Positions 15,447-23,365 of a DNA stretch of 64,000 bases are shown one piece after another; the first letter of the stretch is position 1; each line of letters opens with the position of its first letter. The position numbers were made by a program, and so were the translations under genes. Source of the DNA: Castellaniella denitrificans (GTDB lineage: Bacteria > Pseudomonadota > Gammaproteobacteria > Burkholderiales > Burkholderiaceae_B); NCBI RefSeq assembly GCF_042653765.1, contig NZ_JBHSEZ010000001.1:992001-1056000 (forward strand). Direction: 5' to 3'. The notes beneath the pieces were generated by a model that was given only the letters and a program-made list of their open reading frames with translations, was not told the origin of the DNA and did not search any database.

Positions 15447-17502
15447 GATCGGGTCCTCCGGACAAGCGGCGCAGGGCATCCCGCAGCCGTTCGAATTCGT
15501 GGTTGAAATCCAGGGTGCGCCGCTGGGTGGTCATCGCGGCCAGCCAGGCGCTGCCCCCGTCCTGCGGCCGGATCCACACCCAGACGCGGCGTTCGCGGAT
15601 GTAGAACATCGAGAACACGCCGAGCACCAGCAGCAGGCAGCCGATGTAGACGATGGTCTTGCCGGGGCTGCGGGCCACCTGGAAGACGCTCGCCTGGACC
15701 TGCTCGAAGCCGGTCAGCTGCAGGGCCACGGGAGCAGGATAATCCGGCAGCGACGCGAGCGCCAGCACGGCCAGGCGCATCCACTGGCGCTCGCGCTCCG
15801 CATCGGGGCCCTGGGGGGCGAGCGCGGGCTCGCCCTGCCGCGCCCGCGCCAGATCGCGCAGTTCGGTCAGGCTGAGCTGGATCATGGGCACGGCGAAATT
15901 CAGGATCTTTTCCCGCTGGTCCGCGGGCGCGGCGTCGATGATGCCGTTGAAGCCGTCGCGCGCGAAGGTGCGCAGCGCCCCGCGCGCCGCCTGGAACATC
16001 AGGTCGCGCTGCTCGCCCTCGGGCGCGTTGCGGTCCGCGAACCGCTGCGCGGCCTGGTCGCGCAGGGCGGCGTCGTCGAGCGCGGCGCGCAGCCGCATGA
16101 ATTCCGCCATCGATCCCTGGTCGTCCGCGGGGACGCGCAGGTAGCGGTAGGGCTGCGAGGCATTGTCGCGCACCCCCAGTAGGAACACCGGAGCGTCGTC
16201 GATCTTCACCGGCAGCAGGTACTGGTTGAATTCGTGCGCCTGGCCGTCGGCGCCGATCAGCCGGTATTGCACGCTGGGCCCGACATTGCGCAGGCCGTCG
16301 TTGCGCGGCCGGGCCGCGCTGCCGGTCACGGCGGCCACGTGCGCGGCCACGTCGGCCGGCTGCGGGTCCCGGCCGTCACCCATGTCCTCGACGTTGATGA
16401 CGCGCAGGCCGGTGTAGTCCACCGTCAGCCCGCCCAGGCTGGCGGGCAGCCGGGCCTCGCTCCCGACCGTGCCGGAGATGTCCACCGGCTGCGCGGCGGC
16501 GCCGCGCAGGGGCCAGGCCTTCAGCTGCAGGCCGCTGCCGCCGTCGTCGAAGCTGGACTGGTAGACGGTGACGCCGCGGTAGTGCAGGGGCTCGTTCACC
16601 TGGATCGTCTGGTCGAAGGTCTTGCCGGTCGCTAGGTCGGTCACCGTCACGTCGCTGCGGAAATCGCTGGGCATGCCGGTGTCGTAGTAGGCGATGTGGA
16701 ACTTGTTGAGCTTCAGCGTGAAGGGCAGGGGCTGCAGCAGCACGCCCTGGCCCGCCGCCACGATGCCGACGCTGCTCTGCTTGCCGTCGGGCACCAGCAT
16801 GTTGGCCCGGAAGCTGGGATTACGCGCCGACAGGCGCCCGGACTCGGGCACGTCGGAAATCAGCATGTTGCCGGTCACAGGCTGCTTGTCGAACAGCCAG
16901 GTCTGCAGCCGCACCGGCAGTTCGCTGTCCAGCAGCCCGCCCAGGCAGATCACGACGATCGCCACGTGCGCGAAGATGTAGCCCAGGCGGTTGGCCGCGC
17001 CCTTCTTCGCGGCCACCATGCGGCTGTCGCCGTCCTCGCGCACCCGGTAGCGGAAGCCCTGGGCCTGCAGCAGCGCGCCCACTTCGGCGCAGGCCCGGTC
17101 GGGCGGCAGGCCGCTGGACAGTTCGACCCGGTGATGGAAGGCCTTGAGGCTGGAGCCGCGCACGTATTCCCGGAACGAGCGCATGTCGCGCAGCATCTTG
17201 GGCGCGTTGCGCAGCACGCACAGCGTGGTGGACACCACCAGGAAGGCCATGATGAGCAGGAACCACGCGCTGTTGTAGACGTGCCAGATGGAGAACCGGT
17301 CGAAGACCGCGAACCAGAAGGGTCCGAACTGGTCGACGTAGGCGTTGGCCCCCTGGTTCTGGGGCAGCACGGTGCCGATCAGGCTGGCCACGCAGATGAA
17401 CACCAGCAGGCTGATGGCGAAGCGCATCGAGCCCAGGAGTTCGATGACATCGGCGCCCAGGGCGCGGGAATGTGTGGAAGACGCCACGGCGGCTCTGCTC
17501 AT
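15436..17502 (-). CDS. resB: Cytochrome c biogenesis protein ResB
   Basis: Membrane partner of CcsA in System II cytochrome c maturation, thought to hold apocytochrome and haem on the periplasmic side. 688 residues: N-terminal helices around LGSMRFAISLLVFICVASL and FLLIMAFLVVS, a long periplasmic region (about 200-595), and a final helix near TIVYIGCLLLVLGVFSMF. GTVLPQNQ after the first helix is typical. Transcribed before ccsA on the minus strand, near the cytochrome c gene it may serve. Confidence 0.95.
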   Translation of the reverse strand: MSRAAVASSTHSRALGADVIELLGSMRFAISLLVFICVASLIGTVLPQNQGANAYVDQFGPFWFAVFDRFSIWHVYNSAWFLLIMAFLVVSTTLCVLRNAPKMLRDMRSFREYVRGSSLKAFHHRVELSSGLPPDRACAEVGALLQAQGFRYRVREDGDSRMVAAKKGAANRLGYIFAHVAIVVICLGGLLDSELPVRLQTWLFDKQPVTGNMLISDVPESGRLSARNPSFRANMLVPDGKQSSVGIVAAGQGVLLQPLPFTLKLNKFHIAYYDTGMPSDFRSDVTVTDLATGKTFDQTIQVNEPLHYRGVTVYQSSFDDGGSGLQLKAWPLRGAAAQPVDISGTVGSEARLPASLGGLTVDYTGLRVINVEDMGDGRDPQPADVAAHVAAVTGSAARPRNDGLRNVGPSVQYRLIGADGQAHEFNQYLLPVKIDDAPVFLLGVRDNASQPYRYLRVPADDQGSMAEFMRLRAALDDAALRDQAAQRFADRNAPEGEQRDLMFQAARGALRTFARDGFNGIIDAAPADQREKILNFAVPMIQLSLTELRDLARARQGEPALAPQGPDAERERQWMRLAVLALASLPDYPAPVALQLTGFEQVQASVFQVARSPGKTIVYIGCLLLVLGVFSMFYIRERRVWVWIRPQDGGSAWLAAMTTQRRTLDFNHEFERLRDALRRLSGGPDHDV

Positions 17503-17616
17503 GAAAATATGCCCCCCGCGCCGCGCCTTCGGCTTGCGTCCACCCCGCAGCTTGCATGCTGCCCGGATTCGTCAGGCCCGGAATGGTCCGCAGGGACTAT
17601 CCCGTGTCCTGGCTCA

Positions 17617-17667
17617 TCCCCAAGAGGGGGCGCTTTGCCGTAGCGCGGCCTGGCGGTCAAAAAAACA
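17617..17667 (+). repeat. Dispersed intergenic repeat, copy 1
   Basis: CCCCAAGAGGGGGCGCTTTGCC followed by GCGGCCTGGCGGTCAAAAAAAC aligns over about 50 bases with 43787-43836 in the same orientation. Both copies are intergenic and downstream of minus-strand genes. The second copy shows cleaner inverted repeats, so this one appears decayed. Confidence 0.6.
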
Positions 17668-17691
17668 GGGGGTGCGCTCGCGCGTGCCCCC
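17661..17691 (-). terminator. Rho-independent terminator of the cytochrome c gene
   Basis: A 10-bp stem with two G-T pairs and a TCGC loop (17668-17691) is followed on the minus strand by TG and a run of seven T. It lies 94 bases after the cytochrome c stop and before resB. Confidence 0.8.
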
Positions 17692-17784
17692 TCGATCTAG
17701 AAATTTTAAGTTTTAACGATACACCGGTACGCGCCGGGATCCTCCCAAGACCCTGTGCGCGACCGGGGAAATCCGCCCGCCGCC

Positions 17785-18474
17785 CTAGCGCAGGCCGGCG
17801 GCGTAATCGGCCACGGCGGCCAGGTCCTGATCGGTCATGCGGTCGGCGATGTCGCGCATGATGTCGTTGGCCCGGTCGCCCGAGCGGAACAGCTTGAGCT
17901 GGTCCAGCAGGTACGAGGGGTGCTGGCCGGCGAGGCGCGGGAATTCGCCCGGCAGGCCGGCGCCATTGGCCGAGTGGCAGGCCGCACAGGCCGGGACCTT
18001 GCGGTCGGCGATGCCGGCGCGCCAGATGGCCTGGCCGCGTTCCGTGGTGTTTTCGTGGGTGGCCGTGGCGGCCTTGTCCCAGTCCACCTTCTGGTGCGAC
18101 AGGTACAGCGCGACGTTCTGGATGTCCGCTTCGGTGAGCGGGCCGGCCATGGGGGCCATGACCGACGGCGCGCCTTCGGCGCCGTTGCGCACCGGGGGCT
18201 TGTCGCCCACCGACTTGAAATCGTGGAGCTGCTTGGCGATGTATTCGTGCGGCATGGCCGCCAGGCTCGGATACATGGGGATGGTGCTGTTGCCGCCTTC
18301 GCCGTGACAGGTGACACAGGCCAGGACGCCACGCGACATGTCGCCATTCAGGAACAGCTGTTCGCCGGCCTTGGCATCGGGTTTGGGCGCGTCTGCGGCA
18401 TGGGCGAGGCCGGGCAGGGCGCCGGCGAGAATCAGGCTGCCGGCCATGAACACACTGGAAAGCGCACGCTTCAT
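17785..18474 (-). CDS. Di-haem cytochrome c (c4-like), periplasmic
   Basis: Electron carrier, probably delivering electrons from the bc1 complex to a terminal oxidase. 229 residues from the ATG at 18474 (GAGGA upstream). Signal peptide MKRALSSVFMAGSLILAG... ends near AHA-ADAPK. Two haem sites CVTCH and CAACH lie about 100 residues apart, and Met ligands are available in MYPSLAAMPHE and DIMRDIADRM, which is the c4 two-domain layout. A longer in-frame start at 18552 would hide the signal peptide and is rejected. It ends in a strong terminator and lies next to the ResB/CcsA assembly genes. Confidence 0.92.
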   Translation of the reverse strand: MKRALSSVFMAGSLILAGALPGLAHAADAPKPDAKAGEQLFLNGDMSRGVLACVTCHGEGGNSTIPMYPSLAAMPHEYIAKQLHDFKSVGDKPPVRNGAEGAPSVMAPMAGPLTEADIQNVALYLSHQKVDWDKAATATHENTTERGQAIWRAGIADRKVPACAACHSANGAGLPGEFPRLAGQHPSYLLDQLKLFRSGDRANDIMRDIADRMTDQDLAAVADYAAGLR

Positions 18475-18585
18475 GAGATCCTCGGTGGTGATTCGTTCAC
18501 GACGCCGGAGGCCGGCGCCTGACAAGGCCGACACCGTATCCGCCCGGGACACGCGATGCGCGGCGCAACATTCAATATGAAATTA

Positions 18586-18591
18586 TACAAT
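18586..18591 (+). promoter_or_regulatory. -10 element upstream of engB
   Basis: TTATACAAT contains TACAAT at 18586-18591. It overlaps an upstream in-frame ATG (18577), which would then fall before the transcription start. This favours the GTG at 18628 as the engB start. The -35 match is poor. Confidence 0.45.
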
Positions 18592-18627
18592 AGGCTTCAC
18601 CCCTCCCTCATCTCGAGTCCGCCCCCC

Positions 18628-19251
18628 GTGTCTCTCCTCCATCGCGCCCGGTTCACGGTCTCCGCCGCCCGGCTGGACCAGTTGCCCGCCCCGACCACCG
18701 CCGAAGTCTGTTTCGTCGGCCGCTCCAACTCGGGCAAGTCCTCGGCCATCAACGTCCTGACCAACCAGCGGCGGCTGGCTTTTTCCAGCAAGACGCCCGG
18801 CCGCACCCGCCTGATCAACCTGTTCGGCATCCCCGACCCGCTCGAACCGGACGCCTGGCTCGGTTTCCTGGTGGACCTGCCCGGCTACGGCTACGCCGCC
18901 GTGGACCGCGCGGCGCGCGACGAATGGGCCGAGGTCCTGGGCGGCTACCTGCACGAGCGCTCCAGCCTGGCGGGCGTGGTGCTGCTGATCGACATCCGCC
19001 GCGGCGTCACCGACCTGGACCGGCGCCTGGCCCGCTGGATCGCCCTGCGCGGCCTGCCGACCCTGGCCCTGCTGACCAAGGCCGACAAGCTGCCCTACGG
19101 CCAGCGCATCCAGGCCGCCGCCCGCGCGCGCAAGGACCTGGCGGACATCGGCACGCTGACCGCGCTGCCCTTCTCCGCCACCCACCGCGTCGGCCTGGAC
19201 GAGGCCGCCGCCCATATCGAAAACTGGATCTCGCCCCAGGCCGTGCCCTGA
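18628..19251 (+). CDS. engB: Ribosome-biogenesis GTPase EngB (YihA/YsxC)
   Basis: Essential GTPase for large-subunit assembly. 207 residues from the GTG at 18628, giving the usual N-terminus SLLHRARF about 25 residues before G1. G1 GRSNSGKSS, G3 DLPGYGYA and G4 TKAD are present. In-frame ATGs at 18556 and 18577 extend the protein, but a promoter-like -10 overlaps the latter, so the GTG is preferred. It diverges from the cytochrome c gene and is followed by hemB. Confidence 0.92.
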   Translation: MSLLHRARFTVSAARLDQLPAPTTAEVCFVGRSNSGKSSAINVLTNQRRLAFSSKTPGRTRLINLFGIPDPLEPDAWLGFLVDLPGYGYAAVDRAARDEWAEVLGGYLHERSSLAGVVLLIDIRRGVTDLDRRLARWIALRGLPTLALLTKADKLPYGQRIQAAARARKDLADIGTLTALPFSATHRVGLDEAAAHIENWISPQAVP

Positions 19252-19324
19252 GCGCGCGGGCATCCTCCCACGCCCCCTCTTCATCGTCCCGCCGCCGCGC
19301 GGCGGATGTTTTCCGGAGTTCCGC

Positions 19325-20341
19325 ATGACCGCCTTCCTGCCCCCCGCCGATTTTCCCGCCATGCGCCTGCGCCGCAACCGGCGCGACGACTTTTCCCGCC
19401 GCCTGGTGCGCGAGACCCGCCTGTCGACGGACGACCTGATCTATCCGGTGTTCGTCTGCGAAGGCCACGGCGTGCACGACCCGGTGGCCTCGATGCCGGA
19501 CGTGGCGCGGCAGTCCCCCGACGTCCTGCTGCGCACGGCCGGACAGTGCCTGGAACTGGGCATTCCCGTGCTGGCCCTGTTCCCGCACATCGACCCGTCC
19601 CTGAAGACGCCGGACGGCCTGGAGGCCGCCAACCCCGACGGCCTGATCCCGCGCACCGTGGCCCTGCTGAAATCGAATTTCCCCGAACTGGGCGTGCTGA
19701 CCGACGTGGCCCTGGACCCGTACACCAGCCACGGCCAGGACGGCCTGATCGACGAGGACGGCCAGCTGCTGAACGAGCCCACGGTGGCCATGCTGGTGCG
19801 CCAGGCCCTGACCCACGCCCAGGCTGGGGCCGACATCGTCGCCCCCAGCGACATGATGGACGGGCGCATCGGCGCCGTGCGCCAGGCGCTGGACGCCCAG
19901 GACCGCATCCACACCCGCATCATGGCCTATTCGGCCAAGTACGCCAGCGCCTTCTACGGCCCCTTCCGCGACGCGGTGGGTTCGGCCGCCAGCCTGGGGG
20001 CGTCCAACAAGGCCACCTACCAGATGGATCCGGCCAACCGCCTGGAAGCCCTGCGCGAGGTCGCCGCCGACATCCGCGAAGGCGCCGACATGGTGATGGT
20101 CAAGCCCGGCCTGCCCTACCTGGACGTGCTGCGCGAGGTCAAGGACGCCTTCGGCATGCCCACCTACGCCTACCAGGTCAGCGGCGAATACGCCATGATC
20201 AAGGCCGCCGCCGCCAACGGCTGGCTGGACCACGACAAGGTGATGATGGAATCCCTGCTGGCCTTCAAGCGGGCCGGCGGCGACGGCATCCTGACGTATT
20301 TCGCGATCGCCGCGGCGAAGATCCTGCGCGGCCGGGGCTGA
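19325..20341 (+). CDS. hemB: Delta-aminolevulinic acid dehydratase (porphobilinogen synthase)
   Basis: Joins two 5-aminolevulinate molecules to form porphobilinogen in haem synthesis. 338 residues. Schiff-base lysines lie in YSAKYASAFYGPFRDA and MVKPGLPYLD; TYQMDPANRLEAL is diagnostic. Starts at the ATG at 19325. The position beside cytochrome c maturation genes fits haem supply. The stop codon lies inside a long inverted repeat shared with the convergent diguanylate cyclase gene. Confidence 0.97.
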   Translation: MTAFLPPADFPAMRLRRNRRDDFSRRLVRETRLSTDDLIYPVFVCEGHGVHDPVASMPDVARQSPDVLLRTAGQCLELGIPVLALFPHIDPSLKTPDGLEAANPDGLIPRTVALLKSNFPELGVLTDVALDPYTSHGQDGLIDEDGQLLNEPTVAMLVRQALTHAQAGADIVAPSDMMDGRIGAVRQALDAQDRIHTRIMAYSAKYASAFYGPFRDAVGSAASLGASNKATYQMDPANRLEALREVAADIREGADMVMVKPGLPYLDVLREVKDAFGMPTYAYQVSGEYAMIKAAAANGWLDHDKVMMESLLAFKRAGGDGILTYFAIAAAKILRGRG

Positions 20342-20372
20342 TCCGGCGAGGCCGGTCCGGCCGCGCCGGATC
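20340..20372. terminator. Bidirectional hairpin between convergent hemB and GGDEF genes
   Basis: Nested inverted repeat: outer arms GATCCGGCG/CGCCGGATC and inner arms GGCCGG/CCGGCC around a single T. It overlaps the stop codons of both convergent genes. No T-run follows on either side, so intrinsic termination is uncertain despite the strong stem. Confidence 0.55.
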
Positions 20373-21825
20373 AGCCGGGCCCGGCCTCTTCGGCCCCATG
20401 GACGCAGTAGCGGTTGCGGCCCTGGCGCTTGGCCCGGTAGAGCGCCTGGTCCGCATACGCCAGCAGCTTGTCCAGGCTGGCCGGCAGGCCCTGCCTGTCG
20501 TGCGCGACGCCGATGCTGACCGTGATCCGCAGGGGTTCGTCGCTGTCGTGGTAAAGGCGGATCTTCTCCACGCAGGATCTCAGCCGCTCCGCGATCTCGG
20601 CGGTGTCCTCGAGCGAACAATCGGGCAGGACGAGGCCGAATTCCTCGCCCCCCAGCCGCCCGAACAGATCCTCCGGGCGGATGGCCTCGCGGATGGTGCG
20701 GGAGAATTCGCACAGCACGTTGTCCCCGGCGGCATGGCCGTGCTGGTCGTTGAGCTGCTTGAAATGGTCGATGTCCAGCATCATCAGCCCGTTGCCATAC
20801 GGGGCCGGGGGAATCCGCCGGAGATATTCCTGGGCGCCCCGCGTGAACGCCGGGCGGGACAGGGCCTGCGTCAGGTCGTCGTGGTCCAGGGCGCGGTTCA
20901 GGGACACGATCAGGTCGCCGCGCGCGGCCAGCGCGCTGGACATGAGCAGCGGCACGATCATCAGGAGCAGGACGCCCAATTGCAGGGATATCCGGGTCCA
21001 GGCGGACAGGTTCGCCAGCAGGTCCGGGACCAGGGTCCAGCCGGCGTCGAAGCCGAGCAGGACCCCCAGGGCCGAGAGCAGCGCCAGCCAGGCCGCCGTC
21101 CACTGCTGGTAGGCATGCGCGCAGTACACCAGGGCCGCGAACGGCAGCAGCAGGGCGCCGGGCCCGCCCAGCAGGAAACACAGCGCCAGGCTGGCCGCCA
21201 GCAGCAGTCCCGGCATCCGCGCGGGCCAGTTTCCCAGGTGGCGCAGCGGGCCGCGATCCCTGTGGCGGCGGTCGACCCCGGGAATTTCCATCTTGGGCAG
21301 CAGCAGGACGGGCAGCAGGAAGATGCAATAGCCGAGCCACTGCCCGAGCAGGCCGCTGGCGACGGCTTCCAGGGCCGCCGCGGCCGGCCGCCAGAAGCCG
21401 GCCAGCAGACCGATGGCCACCGTGGTCGCCGCTGCCGCCAGGCCCGCCAGCAGCATCCGGATCACGGCCCGGGGCGTGCGCAGGTTGTCCAGGGGCCAGA
21501 AGCGCGCCAGGATGATCCAGAGCACCCAGACGCCCGCCAGGTCCGCCAGGCCGTCGGCCAGCGCCCGGGGCGGGACGACGCCCAGGCCGAGACGGGCCAG
21601 GACCAGGCCGGCGCCCATCAGCGCCCACGACAGGGGGCGGATCGGCGCCTGGTGGCGCAGCAGCACCCCCGCCAGGACCGCATTCGCCGGCCACAGAACC
21701 GCGCGGCCGAACACCGGCTGGATCAGCAGGCTGGCCAGCGCCAGCAGGAACGCCGCCGCCGCGACCCACGCCGCCTGGACGATCGGCCGGGAAAAACTCG
21801 TACCTAAGGAGATGGTCTGGCTCAT
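20371..21825 (-). CDS. Membrane diguanylate cyclase with MASE1-like sensor
   Basis: 484 residues: eight or so membrane helices (about 15-310, with a WPANAVLAGVLL segment reminiscent of MASE1) and a C-terminal GGDEF domain. The catalytic motif is GGEEF at 392-396, and the inhibitory-site RxxD is intact at 383-386 (RPED), so it should make c-di-GMP under product control. DIDHFKQLNDQHGHAAGD is the substrate-binding segment. The ATG at 21825 has AAGGAG upstream. It stands alone on the minus strand; the sensed signal is unknown. Confidence 0.92.
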   Translation of the reverse strand: MSQTISLGTSFSRPIVQAAWVAAAAFLLALASLLIQPVFGRAVLWPANAVLAGVLLRHQAPIRPLSWALMGAGLVLARLGLGVVPPRALADGLADLAGVWVLWIILARFWPLDNLRTPRAVIRMLLAGLAAAATTVAIGLLAGFWRPAAAALEAVASGLLGQWLGYCIFLLPVLLLPKMEIPGVDRRHRDRGPLRHLGNWPARMPGLLLAASLALCFLLGGPGALLLPFAALVYCAHAYQQWTAAWLALLSALGVLLGFDAGWTLVPDLLANLSAWTRISLQLGVLLLMIVPLLMSSALAARGDLIVSLNRALDHDDLTQALSRPAFTRGAQEYLRRIPPAPYGNGLMMLDIDHFKQLNDQHGHAAGDNVLCEFSRTIREAIRPEDLFGRLGGEEFGLVLPDCSLEDTAEIAERLRSCVEKIRLYHDSDEPLRITVSIGVAHDRQGLPASLDKLLAYADQALYRAKRQGRNRYCVHGAEEAGPG

Positions 21826-21890
21826 TGTCCGCGCGCTGTCCGAATGTCGTCCACCGGCCGGCAGCTCCCCTCGTCAGCGCCGCAACAGCC

Positions 21891-21919
21891 TTGACTCAAA
21901 TGTAACTGTGCATGATAAC
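21891..21919 (+). promoter_or_regulatory. Sigma-70-like promoter facing no annotated gene
   Basis: TTGACT (21891-21896), 17-base spacer, GATAAC (21914-21919) on the plus strand. Downstream on this strand there is only structured sequence up to the hairpin at 22010-22032, then antisense tRNA. See the finding on a possible small RNA. Apart from this and the hairpin, the 223-bp gap 21826-22048 shows nothing else. Confidence 0.35.
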
Positions 21920-22004
21920 TGGTTTCCGGCGCCAGGGACATCACGAATGTGGTGAGATTCGCGCCTCCTGGATGGAGAAACCGGTTTCCGGACATCCGCG
22001 CTCA

Positions 22005-22032
22005 TGAAAACGCCAGCCGCATGGGCTGGCGT
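22005..22032 (-). terminator. Terminator downstream of tRNA-Thr
   Basis: Perfect 9-bp stem ACGCCAGCC/GGCTGGCGT (22010-22032) with a 5-base loop. On the minus strand it is followed by TTTTC, 17 bases past the tRNA 3' end. Confidence 0.75.
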
Positions 22033-22048
22033 CATGGTCTGATCCTGT

Positions 22049-22124
22049 TGGTGCCGGCTAGAGGAATCGAACCCCCGACCTTCTCATTACAAGTGAGCTG
22101 CTCTACCAACTGAGCTAAGCCGGC
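22049..22124 (-). tRNA. tRNA-Thr (anticodon TGT)
   Basis: 76 bases including encoded CCA. The 7-bp acceptor stem GCCGGCT/AGCCGGC, the D-arm TAGCTCAGTTGGTAGAGC, the anticodon loop CTTGTAA (TGT, reading ACA threonine codons) and the T-arm GGGGTTCGATTCC are all regular. A TAGAAT -10 (22136-22141 on the plus strand) would start transcription about 5 bases upstream, so it may not depend on sspAB transcription. Confidence 0.97.
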
Positions 22125-22158
22125 CAAGGACCGTCATTCTACAGGACGGGCGCGCGCC

Positions 22159-22593
22159 CTATTTGACGACCTTCAGGTGGGAGGGCTTGGGGGCGTCCGG
22201 GCCGTCGTCCGGGGGCGTCGAGGGGCCCGGCGGGGGCGCCTGCGGCCCCGGCTGGTCGTCGCCGCCCGGATAGGGGCGCGAAGCCACGACCTCGAAGCCC
22301 ATGCCGGCGCCGGTCTCCCGGGCGTACACCGCCGAGACCGCCCCCACGGGGATGAACAGGTGCTCCACCGCGCCGTTGAAGCGGGATTCGAATTCGATGT
22401 ATTCGTTGCCCAGCGTCAGGCGGTTGGTGGCCAGGTGGCTGATGTTCAGCGTGATCTGGCCGTCGTGGACGTGGGCGCGCGGCACCACGGTGTTTTCGTC
22501 GACGGTGACCACCAGGTAGGGGGTGTAGCCGTTGTCCGTGCACCATTCGTGCAGCGCGCGGATCAGGTACGGTTTGGTCGAGGATTCCTGCAT
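22159..22593 (-). CDS. sspB: ClpXP specificity-enhancing factor SspB
   Basis: Adaptor that brings ssrA-tagged proteins to ClpXP. 144 residues from the ATG at 22593. The folded domain (TKPYLIRALHEWCTDNGYTPY, then FNGAVEHLFIPVGAVSAVYA) occupies residues 1-108. A Pro/Gly/Asp-rich flexible linker follows, ending in HLKVVK, the expected ClpX-binding tail. It starts 2 bases after the sspA stop, so the pair is co-translated. Confidence 0.95.
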   Translation of the reverse strand: MQESSTKPYLIRALHEWCTDNGYTPYLVVTVDENTVVPRAHVHDGQITLNISHLATNRLTLGNEYIEFESRFNGAVEHLFIPVGAVSAVYARETGAGMGFEVVASRPYPGGDDQPGPQAPPPGPSTPPDDGPDAPKPSHLKVVK

Positions 22594-22595
22594 GT

Positions 22596-23204
22596 TCAGC
22601 GGCGCATGACCTTTTCGGACGGGGTGAGGGCCTCGATGTAGGCGGGGCGCGAGAACAGACGCTCGGCGTACTTCTGGATCGGGGCGGCGCTCTTGGGCAG
22701 CTCGATGCCGTAATGGCCCAGGCGCCACAGCAGCGGGGCGACGGCGACGTCCAGCATGGAGAATTCCTCGCCCAGCATGAACTTGTTCTTCACCAGCAGG
22801 GGGGCCAGCTGGGCCAGGCGGTCGCGGATGTTGGCGCGGGCCGCGTCGCGGATCTTCTCGTCGGTGATGCCGCGGTTTTCCAGCGTGGACACGTGGACGA
22901 ACAGTTCCTTTTCGAAGTTGTACAGGAACAGGCGGGTGCGCGCCCGCATGATCGGGTCGGCCGGCATCAGCTGCGGGTGCGGGAAGCGCTCGTCGATGTA
23001 TTCGTTGATGATGTTCGACTCGTACAGAACCAGGTCGCGCTCGACCAGGATGGGCACCTGGCCGTAGGGATTCATCACCGCGATGTCTTCGGGCTTGTTG
23101 TACAGGTCGATGTCGCGGATTTCGAAATCCATGCCCTTTTCGAACAGCACGAAGCGGCAGCGTTGCGAAAAGGGGCAGGTCGTCCCGGAATAGAGCACCA
23201 TCAT
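22596..23204 (-). CDS. sspA: Stringent starvation protein A (GST-fold)
   Basis: RNA-polymerase-associated regulator with a glutathione-transferase fold. 202 residues from the first of two adjacent ATGs (23204). The N-terminal thioredoxin-like half has TTCPFSQRCRFVLFEKG, VPILVERDLVLYESNIINEYIDE; the helical C-half follows. Directly upstream of sspB and downstream of the bc1 operon, the usual betaproteobacterial order. The hairpin at 23251-23283 separates it from petC. Confidence 0.95.
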   Translation of the reverse strand: MMVLYSGTTCPFSQRCRFVLFEKGMDFEIRDIDLYNKPEDIAVMNPYGQVPILVERDLVLYESNIINEYIDERFPHPQLMPADPIMRARTRLFLYNFEKELFVHVSTLENRGITDEKIRDAARANIRDRLAQLAPLLVKNKFMLGEEFSMLDVAVAPLLWRLGHYGIELPKSAAPIQKYAERLFSRPAYIEALTPSEKVMRR

Positions 23205-23250
23205 GTCGTGGGTTCCAATGCAAAAAAAGACGAAGAACACGCGCGAGCCT

Positions 23251-23283
23251 GAAAACGCAAGCCAGGCGTGGCAACGCCTGGCT
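23251..23283 (-). terminator. Terminator of the petABC operon
   Basis: Perfect 10-bp stem AGCCAGGCGT/ACGCCTGGCT with a 4-base loop (23260-23283), followed on the minus strand by TGCGTTTTC. It lies between petC and sspA. Confidence 0.75.
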
Positions 23284-23365
23284 GGCATCCCGGCCCGCGC
23301 GGCCGGAGGGTCATGCGCCCCGCGAAGGGCGCGGCCGACCCGGGGATCCTCTGATTCAGACGATC

